From Draconibacterium sediminis (GTDB lineage Bacteria > Bacteroidota > Bacteroidia > Bacteroidales > Prolixibacteraceae): DNA of 64,000 nt. Below are positions 1-9,198 of this stretch, one piece after another (position 1 is the stretch's first letter; each line of letters opens with the position of its first letter). The notes beneath the pieces were generated by a model. That model saw only the letters and a program-made list of their open reading frames with translations. It did not search any database and had not been told where the DNA came from. The DNA lies in NCBI RefSeq assembly GCF_000949475.1, contig NZ_JRHC01000004.1, forward strand, positions 62,001 to 126,000, given 5' to 3'. Made by a program: the position numbers and the translations under genes.

Positions 1-532
1 CGTGAAAAAAGAGCCGGTTATTGATATAAAACGAATAGTAAAATGCTTTTTGTGGCCTAATTATATCAATTTTATCATCCCTGTAAATAAAAATATATCT
101 ATATGATTGAAATACAATCCCATACTGTGTGTTGTATATTTTCCAGATCACATCTGTTTCCGGAATATCTTCAGGCAGCTTATCGGTCAAACTCTTAAAT
201 ACCGGGCCTTCCGGTGAATTAGGATCAAAAATTCCAAAGTCCTCATCTAATCCGATATAAATAACTCCATCATCATCAATACACACCGATCGAACATTTG
301 AGGTGAAGGAGTCATTATACAAATCCCAGTTCAAACCATCGAAACGAAGCAGGCCAAGGTTGTTGGCAAAATACATAAATCCATTCGGGTCTTGCGCAAC
401 ACCCCAGTTTTGTGTGCCGGCCCGGTAATCCGCTTTGGGGTAATTCAGAATATTGGGTACACCGAATCTTTTCACCTGCGAAAAAACAAGTGAAGGGAAA
501 ACGAGAAGCAGTATGAGTAAACTCTTTTTCAA
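1..532 (-). CDS. Propeller-type sensor/regulator, N-terminal fragment
   Basis: The frame is open from 532 down to the window edge, so only the first ~177 residues are visible and the gene continues outside the window. It begins with a signal peptide (a KKSLLILLLVFPSLVFSQ-like stretch) if translation starts at the TTG at 532-530; a GTG about 36 bases upstream is the alternative. The mature part shows repeats of the two-component regulator propeller type, for example WGVAQDPNGFMYFANN and a following LLRFDG. These are typical of periplasmic sensor domains in Bacteroidota hybrid sensors or of LuxR-type regulators with a Y_Y_Y domain. The output domain is not visible, so the class of regulator is open. 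Confidence 0.6.
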   Translation of the reverse strand, partial: MKKSLLILLLVFPSLVFSQVKRFGVPNILNYPKADYRAGTQNWGVAQDPNGFMYFANNLGLLRFDGLNWDLYNDSFTSNVRSVCIDDDGVIYIGLDEDFGIFDPNSPEGPVFKSLTDKLPEDIPETDVIWKIYNTQYGIVFQSYRYIFIYRDDKIDIIRPQKAFYYSFYINNRLFFH

Positions 533-714
533 ATCGCAGGGCTGTTGGTGGATATTATCTAATAACACGTTTCTAAAATACAATATTAATATCAAGTGGT
601 GAAATTTGGCTAAAAATCTAATCTTTGTGCTCCGGTTTGAATTTTGTAACCCAAAAAGATATTGAGATTTTAGGTTAAAAAGTGAACGAAAAGAAATGTG
701 GGTTGTATTATTAA

Positions 715-1002
715 ATGGATGTGAAAGATAAGGAAATGGATAAATATAAAAATCTGCGCTACCGGCTGATGGAATCTGAAAAATGGCCGTTGAAATACAT
801 GTTTAAGTTTATTATTCCGAATGAAGAAGGGAAAGTTGATCAGGTAAAAGCTTTGCTGCCAACTGAAGGTGAAGTAAGCTTTAAACATACTGATAATCTG
901 AAACACGTATCGGTTACCTGTGTGGCGCTAATGGAATCGGCCGACCAAATTATTGTGATAACCGAGAAAGTGGATAAGATTGAGGGAGTGATTGTGCTTT
1001 AA
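715..1002 (+). CDS. DUF493 family small protein
   Basis: This is a 95-residue cytosolic protein. It resembles the DUF493/YbeD-like family: a ferredoxin-like fold with a KYMFKFIIP strand, a short helix, and a SVTCVALMESADQIIVIYE-like pair of strands. The family length is about 90 residues, so the gene is complete. A second ATG at 736 is preceded by AAGGA and could be the real start. The family is suggested to have an ACT-like regulatory role, but no substrate is known. It stands alone between a divergent sensor gene and the DUF6377 regulator. Confidence 0.65.
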   Translation: MDVKDKEMDKYKNLRYRLMESEKWPLKYMFKFIIPNEEGKVDQVKALLPTEGEVSFKHTDNLKHVSVTCVALMESADQIIVITEKVDKIEGVIVL

Positions 1003-1114
1003 TTTCCATTTGAAATTATTTAAGAATTACGAGTTCTCCAAGAATTGGAACGATGTAGAAAATGAAATGAAAAATGTTTATTTTGTGCATGTTTAGAAAA
1101 CGGAATAACCATTT

Positions 1115-2755
1115 ATGAAATTTTTCAGATTGTTCATCTGCCTTGTATTTTTATATCCCGGTGCGGTTCTGGGGCAATCGCCCCTTGATTCACTTTTGAA
1201 CCGTTTGGATGCAGCAATCGAAAATCATAAGGTTTATCAACAGCAGAAGGAAGATCGGATTCAGGCGCTGAAGAATCAATTGCGTACGGTTTCGCCCAAT
1301 ACCATTGAGGAGTACCGGCTGAATGCGAAATTGTATGATGAATACCGACCATACATTTGCGATTCGGCGATACACTACAAAAACCGGAATATAGATGTTG
1401 CCAAACACCTGGATAATACCGCTCTGTTATACGAAAGCGAGCTTAATCTGGCTTATCTGATGGCTTCTACCGGGATGTATCTTGAGGCTGTTGACTTAAT
1501 TTCTTCCATTGAAAAAGAAAAAGTTCCTGATAATTTACTGAGTGAATATTACGATACGTACCGGCATGTTTACTCTGAATTAGCTTTTTATACGCAAAAC
1601 AAAAAGGGCGCGGAACGATACTGGCAGATATCAAATCGTTATACAGATTCGTTGTATAATGTACTTTCTTCAACAAATGATTTGTATTATGCTTTAAAAG
1701 AGGAAAGACTGCGTAACGCCGGAAAGATAGAGGAAGCGCTTAGCGTAAATGATACTATATTGGCCAACAGTTCGATGGGTACCCGCGAGTTTGCAATAGC
1801 CAGTTATAACCGTTCGTTAACTTACCGAAGAATAAAAGACACCGATAGGTTAAAGTATTACCTGGCTCAGTCGGCTTTGTCCGATATATTGTCTGCAACA
1901 AAAGACCATGCCTCGTTGTGGATGCTGGCAGAAATACTGTTTCAGGAAAACGATATGGAACGTGCTTACAACTACATTCGTTTTTCGTGGAGCGAAACGG
2001 TATTTTACAACGCGCGTCTCCGGAGTTTACAAAGTGCCGGAATATTGTCGCTAATCGACAGAACTTACCAGGCAACCGTTGAAAAGAAAAATCGGCAACT
2101 ACAAAATTACCTTTTACTCTCCAGTATTTTGGGGCTTCTGCTAACTGTTGCGCTTGTTTATATTTACAGCCAGATGAGGCGTTTGTCTGAGACCCGAAAG
2201 TATTTGCAAAAGGCCAATTCGAGTTTGCAAAACCTGAATACAGAGCTTCAGAAAGTAAATGATCAGCTGCAAATCGTGAATGTAGATCTTTCGGAATCGA
2301 ACCAAATTAAAGAGGTTTATATCGCACATTTTATAAAACTTTGCTCAACCTATATTGATAAAATGGATGGTTTCCGTCGTTTGGTAAACAAAAAGATAAC
2401 CAACGGCCAGGTTGCCGAGTTGCATGCGCTTACCCGTTCGCAAGAAATGATGGATGATGAAACCGAAGAACTTTACCGGAATTTTGATAAGGCATTTTTG
2501 CGCATATTTCCCCATTTTGTCGAAAAGGTGAACGAGCTGTTGCTCGATGAAGAAAAGTTTGAGTTAAACGAAGAAGAGCTACTAAATACCGAATTGCGAA
2601 TTCTGGCATTAATCCGATTGGGAATTAATAACAGCTCGCAAATTGCCGACTTTTTACGATATTCGGTAAATACCATTTATAACTACCGGGCAAAAACAAA
2701 AAACCGCGCCAAATCCCGTAACGATTTCGAAGATATGATTATACAAATTCGATAA
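1115..2755 (+). CDS. DUF6377 membrane regulator
   Basis: The 546-residue protein has a signal peptide (residues 1-20), a helical TPR-like periplasmic region (to about 325), one membrane segment (about 330-352, a LLLSSILGLLLTVALVYIY stretch) and a coiled coil with QNLNTELQKVNDQLQ-like repeats. The C-terminal cytosolic part matches DUF6377. It ends in a LuxR-like helix-turn-helix around 495-535 (TELRILALIRLG, then SSQIADFLRYSVNTIYNYR). Proteins of this build commonly lie beside SusC/SusD loci and are thought to sense glycan or envelope state and act on transcription from the membrane. It is encoded directly upstream of the first susC on the same strand, so it is the likely regulator of that locus. 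This role is inferred from position. Confidence 0.75.
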   Translation: MKFFRLFICLVFLYPGAVLGQSPLDSLLNRLDAAIENHKVYQQQKEDRIQALKNQLRTVSPNTIEEYRLNAKLYDEYRPYICDSAIHYKNRNIDVAKHLDNTALLYESELNLAYLMASTGMYLEAVDLISSIEKEKVPDNLLSEYYDTYRHVYSELAFYTQNKKGAERYWQISNRYTDSLYNVLSSTNDLYYALKEERLRNAGKIEEALSVNDTILANSSMGTREFAIASYNRSLTYRRIKDTDRLKYYLAQSALSDILSATKDHASLWMLAEILFQENDMERAYNYIRFSWSETVFYNARLRSLQSAGILSLIDRTYQATVEKKNRQLQNYLLLSSILGLLLTVALVYIYSQMRRLSETRKYLQKANSSLQNLNTELQKVNDQLQIVNVDLSESNQIKEVYIAHFIKLCSTYIDKMDGFRRLVNKKITNGQVAELHALTRSQEMMDDETEELYRNFDKAFLRIFPHFVEKVNELLLDEEKFELNEEELLNTELRILALIRLGINNSSQIADFLRYSVNTIYNYRAKTKNRAKSRNDFEDMIIQIR

Positions 2756-3154
2756 TTGTTAGCGATCTGTTTTTAGTCATGTTTGGTGTTACTGTTTTAA
2801 AGAACGAAATCAATTTTGTTCGGTTTTACTTCCCATAACTCCCCCTTATTCGTTCACTCATCTTTCCAATTGGTCCACTTTTATTTTGCATACTAAAAGA
2901 TCCAAGAGCTTGCTATAGAGTATTTTGAATATTTTGTTGTCTCTCATTAATCCACTTTCCTGTCCCTTAAAAAAATAGCGGTCGACTCAAACCATAGATT
3001 TGTGCTTGAGAAAACAGATAAGCTTTACGATGAAGAACTACGGCAATGAAAGTTTGTCTTTCGAGCTAATTTTTATATGCAAAGTCTATGACTATTTCCC
3101 AGGTCGGGGAATAGGTTCTGTTTATAATAAATATTTAACTAATCAAATTCTTTT
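2756..3154 (+). promoter_or_regulatory. Leader region of the first susC (399 bases)
   Basis: No gene is visible here. A TAGATTTG at 2995-3002 resembles the Bacteroides -7 element, but no clear TTTG lies about 20 bases upstream, so the promoter call is weak. An imperfect hairpin (CTATTTCCC with GGGGAATAG, 3090-3112) lies about 45 bases before the start codon and could be a leader structure. Confidence 0.3.
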
Positions 3155-6130
3155 ATGAGGACAAGACTCTTAAAATTTAAAATTCCTCTCTTCTTTTTGG
3201 TGTTGTTATTGGGATTTAATCTCTCAGTGCAGGCACAAAATTCAATTGATGTTAGAGGAGTGGTAAGCGATGCATCAGGCGATCCCTTACCAGGTGTGAA
3301 TATTGTTATTAAAGGCACGTTGCAGGGAACGCTTACCGATCCAAACGGTAATTACAGGATTACGGTTCCCGGTAGTGATGCTGTTCTTGTATTTTCATTT
3401 ATCGGATATAATTCGCAGGAAGTTACTGTGGGTAACCAAAGCGAGATAAATGTATCGTTGAAAGAAGACTTAAAGCAACTGGATGAAGTGGTGGTAATCG
3501 GTTATGGTTCGGTTGCCCGAAAAGATGTTACCACAGCGGTTTCGACAGTTTCAACCAAAGAGATCGACGAACGTCCGATTGTATCGGCAGCGCAGGCCAT
3601 TCAGGGGAAAGCGGCCGGTGTTAACGTTTACCAGCCCAGCGGAGCTCCCGGTGGCGAAATGGTAATTCGTGTGCGTGGTACTACTTCGTTTAACGGAAGC
3701 AACAGCCCTTTATATGTGGTAGACGGAGTTCCGGTTGATAACCTCAACTTCCTTTCGCCAATGGATATTGCCAGTATGCAAATCCTGAAAGATGCTTCAT
3801 CGGCGGCTATTTACGGATCGAGAGCGGCAAACGGTGTAATACTTATTACCACGAAACAGGCCAGTGGCGAAGCAAAAATTTCGTTGAATACGCAGTTTGG
3901 AGTTAGTCGTGTAGCTAACCAGATTGAGTCGTTAAATGCCTCGCAGTATAAGGAGCTGATGGACGAAATTCGTCCGGGAGCAATTCCTGAAGGTACTACT
4001 GATCAAACCGACTGGTTCAATGAAGTATACGGAACCGGCATCACTCAAAACTATCAGTTACAGATTTCGGATGGTAACGATAAAACGCGCTACTTTATTT
4101 CCGGAGGTTATCTGAACGAAAAAGGGGTGCTCAGCTCTGCATTTTTCCGTAGATATAACCTGCGCAGTAACGTTGAAAGCCAGGTGCGTAGCTGGTTGAA
4201 TATCGGATTAAACCTGTCGTATTCAGATAATACCCGCAACGGAGTAACTACCGGTGCCGGATCAAACCGTGGTGGTGTAGTGCTGGCGGTAGTTAACCTG
4301 CCAACTGCTTCAAACATTATCGATCCGGAAACAGGATTGTATAACCGCACTTTTTTCGGGCAAAATATTGTAAACCCGATTGAATCGATCGAGAACGGTA
4401 AAAACAATAAGAATAACGAAAACCGCCTGATTGCTTCAGGTAGTTCTACTATTACTTTTTTACCTGAATTGACGTTAAAATCGTCGTTCACTTTAGATCG
4501 TCGTAATGGCAAAGTAACAGGTTTTAATCCTCCGGTACATGGTGCCGACAGAGATGACTGGGGAAATGCCTGGGATACCCGAAGCACCAATACTTTACTG
4601 GTTTTCGATAATGTACTGACTTACAAAAAGACTTTTGCCGATAAGCACAATTTTGAGGCAATGGCTGGTTCATCATGGACCGATTCGCAGTGGTCGCAAA
4701 GCTATATTAATGGCTCGCACTATAAAGATGACAATATCCACACCTTAAATGCGGCAAATAAAATTTCGTGGAACGGTACCGGGTCGGGTGCTTCGGCCTG
4801 GGGAATTATGTCGGTTTTCGGTCGTCTGTCATACAATTACGAAAGTAAATACCTTTTTACATTCAATATTCGTGAAGATGGTTCGTCTAAACTACATCCC
4901 GATTATCGTTGGGGAACATTCCCTTCTTTCTCGGCAGCATGGCGTATGTCGTCGGAAGAATTTATGCAGGGATTAACCTGGATCGACGACTTGAAAATCA
5001 GAGGTGGCTGGGGACAAACCGGAAACCAGTCGGGAGTTGGCGACTATGCTTATTTGCAACGTTACAACATCACCCGTCAGGCCTGGTTCGAAACCGGAAA
5101 GGAAGATGCCTTGCCATTGATTACGCAGGCTAACCTTCGTACCTCCGACCTTACATGGGAAACGACTTCGCAAATTAACCTTGGTTTGGATGCCACGCTG
5201 TTTGCTGATCGTGTGACGATTGCCATGGACTATTATTCGAAACACACTGAGGATATGCTGATGTATGTTTCGTTGCCGGCAGGTGCTGCAGCATCAAGCA
5301 ATATTGTTCGAAACGAAGGTGAAATGATGAACCGCGGTGTTGAGTTATCGGTAAGCTCACACAACTTTACAGGTGCTTTCACCTGGAACACCGACTTTAA
5401 TATTTCGCATAACACTAACGAATTGAAAAGCCTTGAATTACAGCAGATCTATTACGATGCTGAAACAACTGATGCCTTTCACCAAATTCGTGTTGTACGT
5501 AACGAACCAGGTCGTGCGTTGGGTGGATTCTACGGTTATATAAGCGATGGAGTTGACCCTGAAACAGGAGAACTGATGTACCGCGACACAAATGAAGACG
5601 GCAAAATTACAGCGTCAGACAGAACTTATATTGGCGACCCGAACCCGGCCTTTACTTTTGGGTTAACCAACTCGTTTTCGTACAAAGGTTTTAGTGTTAA
5701 CGTGTTTCTGCAGGGAGCTGTTGGAAACGACATCTTTAATGCCTCGAAAGGAGATGTGATGGGGATGTACGATTTGAAAAACCAATCTACTGAAGTGCTT
5801 CACCGCTGGCGTACTCCCGGACAAATTACCGATGTACCAAAAGCCGGTTTTGTTATGCAGCCATCTAGCTATTTTATTGAAGACGGCAGTTACCTGCGTG
5901 TAAAAGACATCACTTTCTCTTACAACTTCAGTGGCGGAATTTTAAACAAACTGGGAGTTTCGCGTTTGCAACCTTATGTTACCGCAACCAACCTATTAAC
6001 ACTTACCGACTATAGCGGAATGGATCCTGAAGTAAACCAATGGGGAAACAGTGGTGCCGTTCAGGGTATCGATTGGGGAACCTACCCACACAGTAAGACT
6101 TTTGTTTTTGGGTTGAATGTTGAATTTTAA
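3155..6130 (+). CDS. SusC-like TonB-dependent outer-membrane transporter (PUL 1)
   Basis: The 991-residue protein imports oligosaccharides through the outer membrane with energy from TonB. After a signal peptide ending near VQAQ it has a carboxypeptidase-regulatory-like domain (about 30-105, with GDPLPGVNIVIKGTLQGT and FSFIGYNSQ). A TonB-box/plug segment follows (LDEVVVIGYGSVARKD, about 110-230, with PLYVVDGVPVDN and AAIYGSRAANGVI), then the 22-strand barrel ending in Phe. There is no N-terminal STN extension, so it should not signal to an anti-sigma factor; this fits the presence of a DUF6377 regulator upstream. susD begins 95 bases downstream. Confidence 0.95.
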   Translation: MRTRLLKFKIPLFFLVLLLGFNLSVQAQNSIDVRGVVSDASGDPLPGVNIVIKGTLQGTLTDPNGNYRITVPGSDAVLVFSFIGYNSQEVTVGNQSEINVSLKEDLKQLDEVVVIGYGSVARKDVTTAVSTVSTKEIDERPIVSAAQAIQGKAAGVNVYQPSGAPGGEMVIRVRGTTSFNGSNSPLYVVDGVPVDNLNFLSPMDIASMQILKDASSAAIYGSRAANGVILITTKQASGEAKISLNTQFGVSRVANQIESLNASQYKELMDEIRPGAIPEGTTDQTDWFNEVYGTGITQNYQLQISDGNDKTRYFISGGYLNEKGVLSSAFFRRYNLRSNVESQVRSWLNIGLNLSYSDNTRNGVTTGAGSNRGGVVLAVVNLPTASNIIDPETGLYNRTFFGQNIVNPIESIENGKNNKNNENRLIASGSSTITFLPELTLKSSFTLDRRNGKVTGFNPPVHGADRDDWGNAWDTRSTNTLLVFDNVLTYKKTFADKHNFEAMAGSSWTDSQWSQSYINGSHYKDDNIHTLNAANKISWNGTGSGASAWGIMSVFGRLSYNYESKYLFTFNIREDGSSKLHPDYRWGTFPSFSAAWRMSSEEFMQGLTWIDDLKIRGGWGQTGNQSGVGDYAYLQRYNITRQAWFETGKEDALPLITQANLRTSDLTWETTSQINLGLDATLFADRVTIAMDYYSKHTEDMLMYVSLPAGAAASSNIVRNEGEMMNRGVELSVSSHNFTGAFTWNTDFNISHNTNELKSLELQQIYYDAETTDAFHQIRVVRNEPGRALGGFYGYISDGVDPETGELMYRDTNEDGKITASDRTYIGDPNPAFTFGLTNSFSYKGFSVNVFLQGAVGNDIFNASKGDVMGMYDLKNQSTEVLHRWRTPGQITDVPKAGFVMQPSSYFIEDGSYLRVKDITFSYNFSGGILNKLGVSRLQPYVTATNLLTLTDYSGMDPEVNQWGNSGAVQGIDWGTYPHSKTFVFGLNVEF

Positions 6131-6225
6131 ATCAAATGAAACGAGCATGGAAATAGTTCGCACTACAGCAGATGTTTAAACAGCGAGTTCCATGTGATAC
6201 CATATAAATAGACAATTTTAATCAC

Positions 6226-7770
6226 ATGAAAATGAAGACAAGATATATTTTATCCATTCTTATCATATCCTTGCTGGCAGCTTGCTCCATGGATTATGAT
6301 CCTTTAGATACCTATTCTGATGTTACTGAAGGAGTGAGCGAGGACAGCGTTCAGGTTGTATTTGAAGATAAAGCTGACGTTTTAGCGCACAGGCAAACAC
6401 TACTTAATTTGTACAAAAACAGCCAGGAGCATTGGTACCTCGATATGTTATTGCTGGCCGAATCGCACTCGGATAATGCTTATGCAGGTTCACCAGGCGC
6501 TGAAACTACACCTTTCGAGGTAAACTCGATTGAAGGATCGAATACCAACCTGAGAAGAGACTGGAACAGCCACATGGGAAATATTGCCCAGGCCAACCGC
6601 TTGATCAGTTTTATTGACGATGTAAATGATCCGGCCTTAACAGATGCTGAAAAGCTTCAGTATAAAGCCGAGGCGAAAATATTAAGGGCAATGATCTATT
6701 TTGACATGGTTCGCATCTGGGGAAATGTTCCTTTGGTAACAACAGTTGCCGGCGACATTACTTCAGAAACCATTGACGATGTTTACCCGGCTTATTTTCC
6801 GCCACAAACCGATGCTTTAACTATATATCAGCAAATTGAAGCCGACCTTTTGGAAGGTTTGCAATATGCACCTGATAACGATGCGCAGGATAAAACACAG
6901 TTCTCGAAATCGGTTGCCCGCGCTTTGTTGGCTAAAGTTTATGCCGAAAAACCTTTACGCGATTACGACAAAGTAATTCAATATGCCGATGAACTGGCTG
7001 CTGATGGTTATGAACTGGTTGACGATTACAGCGATTTGTTTGGTGTAATACTAACAGATCCGAACTCGCCACCTTCACAAGAGAATAAGGCAATTGATGC
7101 TAAAGCCCGTAACACAAAGGAGACCATTTATGAAGCACAATATTTCCCGGGAAATACCAACTGGGCAACCTGGATGTATGGTCGTCCGCTTAACGACTGG
7201 ACTTTCTATTTTACCTGGGCGAAATGGATCACTCCATCACGCGATCTGATTAAAGCTTTTCAAAGCGAAGTTGGCGACAAACGCTACGCCGAAACGGTTG
7301 TTTTTTACAGTTGTGGTTGGAATATCTATTATCCGGCTGATAATTATGCGTTTATGTACAAGTGTCGCAGTGCCTACAACAGTACAATTAAAATGCGTTA
7401 TGCCGATATTCTTTTGCTAAAAGCTGAGGCGCTGATCGGAAAAGGAGATTACAGTGGCGCAGCTCAGATTATCAACCAAACCCGCCAGCGCGCAGGCTTG
7501 AACAATCTACCTGCATCAGCATCAGCGAGCGAGGAGGCAATTACTGAGGCTTATCTGAAAGAACGCCGCCTGGAGCTGGCAATGGAAGGCCAGCGTTGGT
7601 TCGACCTTGTTCGTTTAGAAAAAGTTGAGGAAGTAATGAATGCAGTATACGCCAAAGACGAAGGACGTCCGGCACAGGTTTATCCGTTTACAAGCCTTTC
7701 GTATATCCTTCCTGTTCCGCAGGGTATTATTGACCAGAATCCAAACCTGGTACAAAATCCCGGATATTAG
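6226..7770 (+). CDS. SusD-like outer-membrane glycan-binding lipoprotein (PUL 1)
   Basis: The 514-residue RagB/SusD family lipoprotein has a lipobox ending at Cys20 (SLLAAC). Family signs are the N-terminal TPR helices with AKILRAMIYFDMVRIWGNVPLV, the LLKAEALIGKGDYSGAAQIIN helix and the C-terminal ERRLELAMEGQRWFDLVR motif. It forms the lid on the SusC barrel and captures the glycan at the cell surface. A second ATG two codons downstream (6232) is an alternative start. It is followed after 32 bases by a surface glycan-binding lipoprotein. Confidence 0.95.
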   Translation: MKMKTRYILSILIISLLAACSMDYDPLDTYSDVTEGVSEDSVQVVFEDKADVLAHRQTLLNLYKNSQEHWYLDMLLLAESHSDNAYAGSPGAETTPFEVNSIEGSNTNLRRDWNSHMGNIAQANRLISFIDDVNDPALTDAEKLQYKAEAKILRAMIYFDMVRIWGNVPLVTTVAGDITSETIDDVYPAYFPPQTDALTIYQQIEADLLEGLQYAPDNDAQDKTQFSKSVARALLAKVYAEKPLRDYDKVIQYADELAADGYELVDDYSDLFGVILTDPNSPPSQENKAIDAKARNTKETIYEAQYFPGNTNWATWMYGRPLNDWTFYFTWAKWITPSRDLIKAFQSEVGDKRYAETVVFYSCGWNIYYPADNYAFMYKCRSAYNSTIKMRYADILLLKAEALIGKGDYSGAAQIINQTRQRAGLNNLPASASASEEAITEAYLKERRLELAMEGQRWFDLVRLEKVEEVMNAVYAKDEGRPAQVYPFTSLSYILPVPQGIIDQNPNLVQNPGY

Positions 7771-7802
7771 TATTCAAACCGAAAAATATAAAAGAGAGAA
7801 AA

Positions 7803-9194
7803 ATGAAACCTTTATATAAAATATTTATTTTAACCGGGATAGTTGCCTTGTTATTTGCTTCGTGCGAAGACGAATACGGCCCCCGAAAAGAATCTACGCC
7901 TTTTATTGAGGCGGCCACTGTTAGCCCTTCGAGCTTTACATTTGGCGACTCAATCACCTTGTCGGCAAGAATTACCGATCCGGCTACCATGCTTACTTCG
8001 TTGGCTTACGAGCTGGTGTCGGAAGGACGAACTGTTGTAAGTGGCGAAATTCCATTAGCCGGTGATGATTATGAGGTTGAACAAGCGATTTATGTTCCCT
8101 TGTTAGCCGATCAGGCCGATAATTCTGCGGTTCAGATAAAGCTGGAAGCCCGGAATGTGCTTAAAGGTTCTGTTAGTACGGAAATTACAGAACTGACAGG
8201 GAATCGCCCGATATACAGCCGGCTGTACCTGGTTACCGACAACGGTAGCGTGGTTAGTTTAGAGTCTTCAGACAACAATCAGTTTGTTGGCAACGACTTA
8301 ACGCTGGAAACATCGGTGAATTACAAGATCGCTGAAAAGCTCAATTCAGACTATTCGATTGACTACAGTGGCGATGTGTATGGCAATTTAAATGGAAAAC
8401 TGGCCATGATCGACCAAAGTGGCGAGTCGGCTTTTGTATACACACCTGATGCCGATTACACAAAAACTTTCGTTTTCGACAATTTTGCTTTTACAGCGGC
8501 AACCACCGGAAGCCAGTTGGGTGACGATGATTTGGCTCTTTCTGCATTCGCCAATCAGGATGTTAACGGCGAAGCATTCCGCACGCTTACCCGCACACTG
8601 GAAAAGGGAAAAACCTACACCGTGTTTGGGCAGTTGGGCGATGCTGCGAATATCTACAATCCCGATTTCTTCGAGCGCACCGCCGACAGCCGTGTAACGT
8701 TCCTTGGAGAAACAGGTGAATACACCATTTACTACAACCCCGTTCGTAAAAACATTTTTGTAGGCGTTGATAATCCTGCATATCCGCAGTACCTTCTGGC
8801 TTGTGGTTACGGTTTGGGCTATCCAACAAACGTAAGCACCGATGTAATTGGCGCTGTTTATCCGGGCCATACCCGCGTTCATACCAGCTGGGGTTTCGGG
8901 AATGTGCTGAATTACGTGTTGTTCCGCCAAATCGGCGATGGCATTTACCAGGGAACATTCTTTACGCCGGGTGATCACGATCATTTTGCCGGGTTCAAAC
9001 CATTCGAAAATACCGGCTGGGCAAATGAGAAAAAAGCAGGTCAGTTTACGTTTACCGGCGAGCAAATCATTTCGGGCGATAACGACTGGACTATCCCGAA
9101 CGGTGAGAATGATCCGATTGTTGAATCAGCCAACTATCGTTTTACCATCAACCTAAACGATAACACGGTAAACATTGAAAAAGTAACGCTTTAA
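7803..9194 (+). CDS. Surface glycan-binding lipoprotein (SusE/DUF5125-like), first copy
   Basis: The 463-residue lipoprotein (Cys21, LLFASC) has an N-terminal Ig-like domain (about 35-130, starting IEAATVSPSSFTFGD). A middle beta domain introduced by SRLYLVTDNGSVVSLE follows, and the C-terminal domain binds carbohydrate in related proteins (about 290-463, beginning QYLLACGYGLGYPTN and ending in a YRFTINLNDNTVNIEKV strand). This layout is that of SusE/SusF or SGBP proteins, which retain glycan on the surface without hydrolysing it. It has the same overall architecture as the lipoprotein at 10710, with a GH30 gene between the two. The gap to the GH30 gene is only 4 bases, so they are co-transcribed. 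Confidence 0.75.
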   Translation: MKPLYKIFILTGIVALLFASCEDEYGPRKESTPFIEAATVSPSSFTFGDSITLSARITDPATMLTSLAYELVSEGRTVVSGEIPLAGDDYEVEQAIYVPLLADQADNSAVQIKLEARNVLKGSVSTEITELTGNRPIYSRLYLVTDNGSVVSLESSDNNQFVGNDLTLETSVNYKIAEKLNSDYSIDYSGDVYGNLNGKLAMIDQSGESAFVYTPDADYTKTFVFDNFAFTAATTGSQLGDDDLALSAFANQDVNGEAFRTLTRTLEKGKTYTVFGQLGDAANIYNPDFFERTADSRVTFLGETGEYTIYYNPVRKNIFVGVDNPAYPQYLLACGYGLGYPTNVSTDVIGAVYPGHTRVHTSWGFGNVLNYVLFRQIGDGIYQGTFFTPGDHDHFAGFKPFENTGWANEKKAGQFTFTGEQIISGDNDWTIPNGENDPIVESANYRFTINLNDNTVNIEKVTL

Positions 9195-9198
9195 GAAA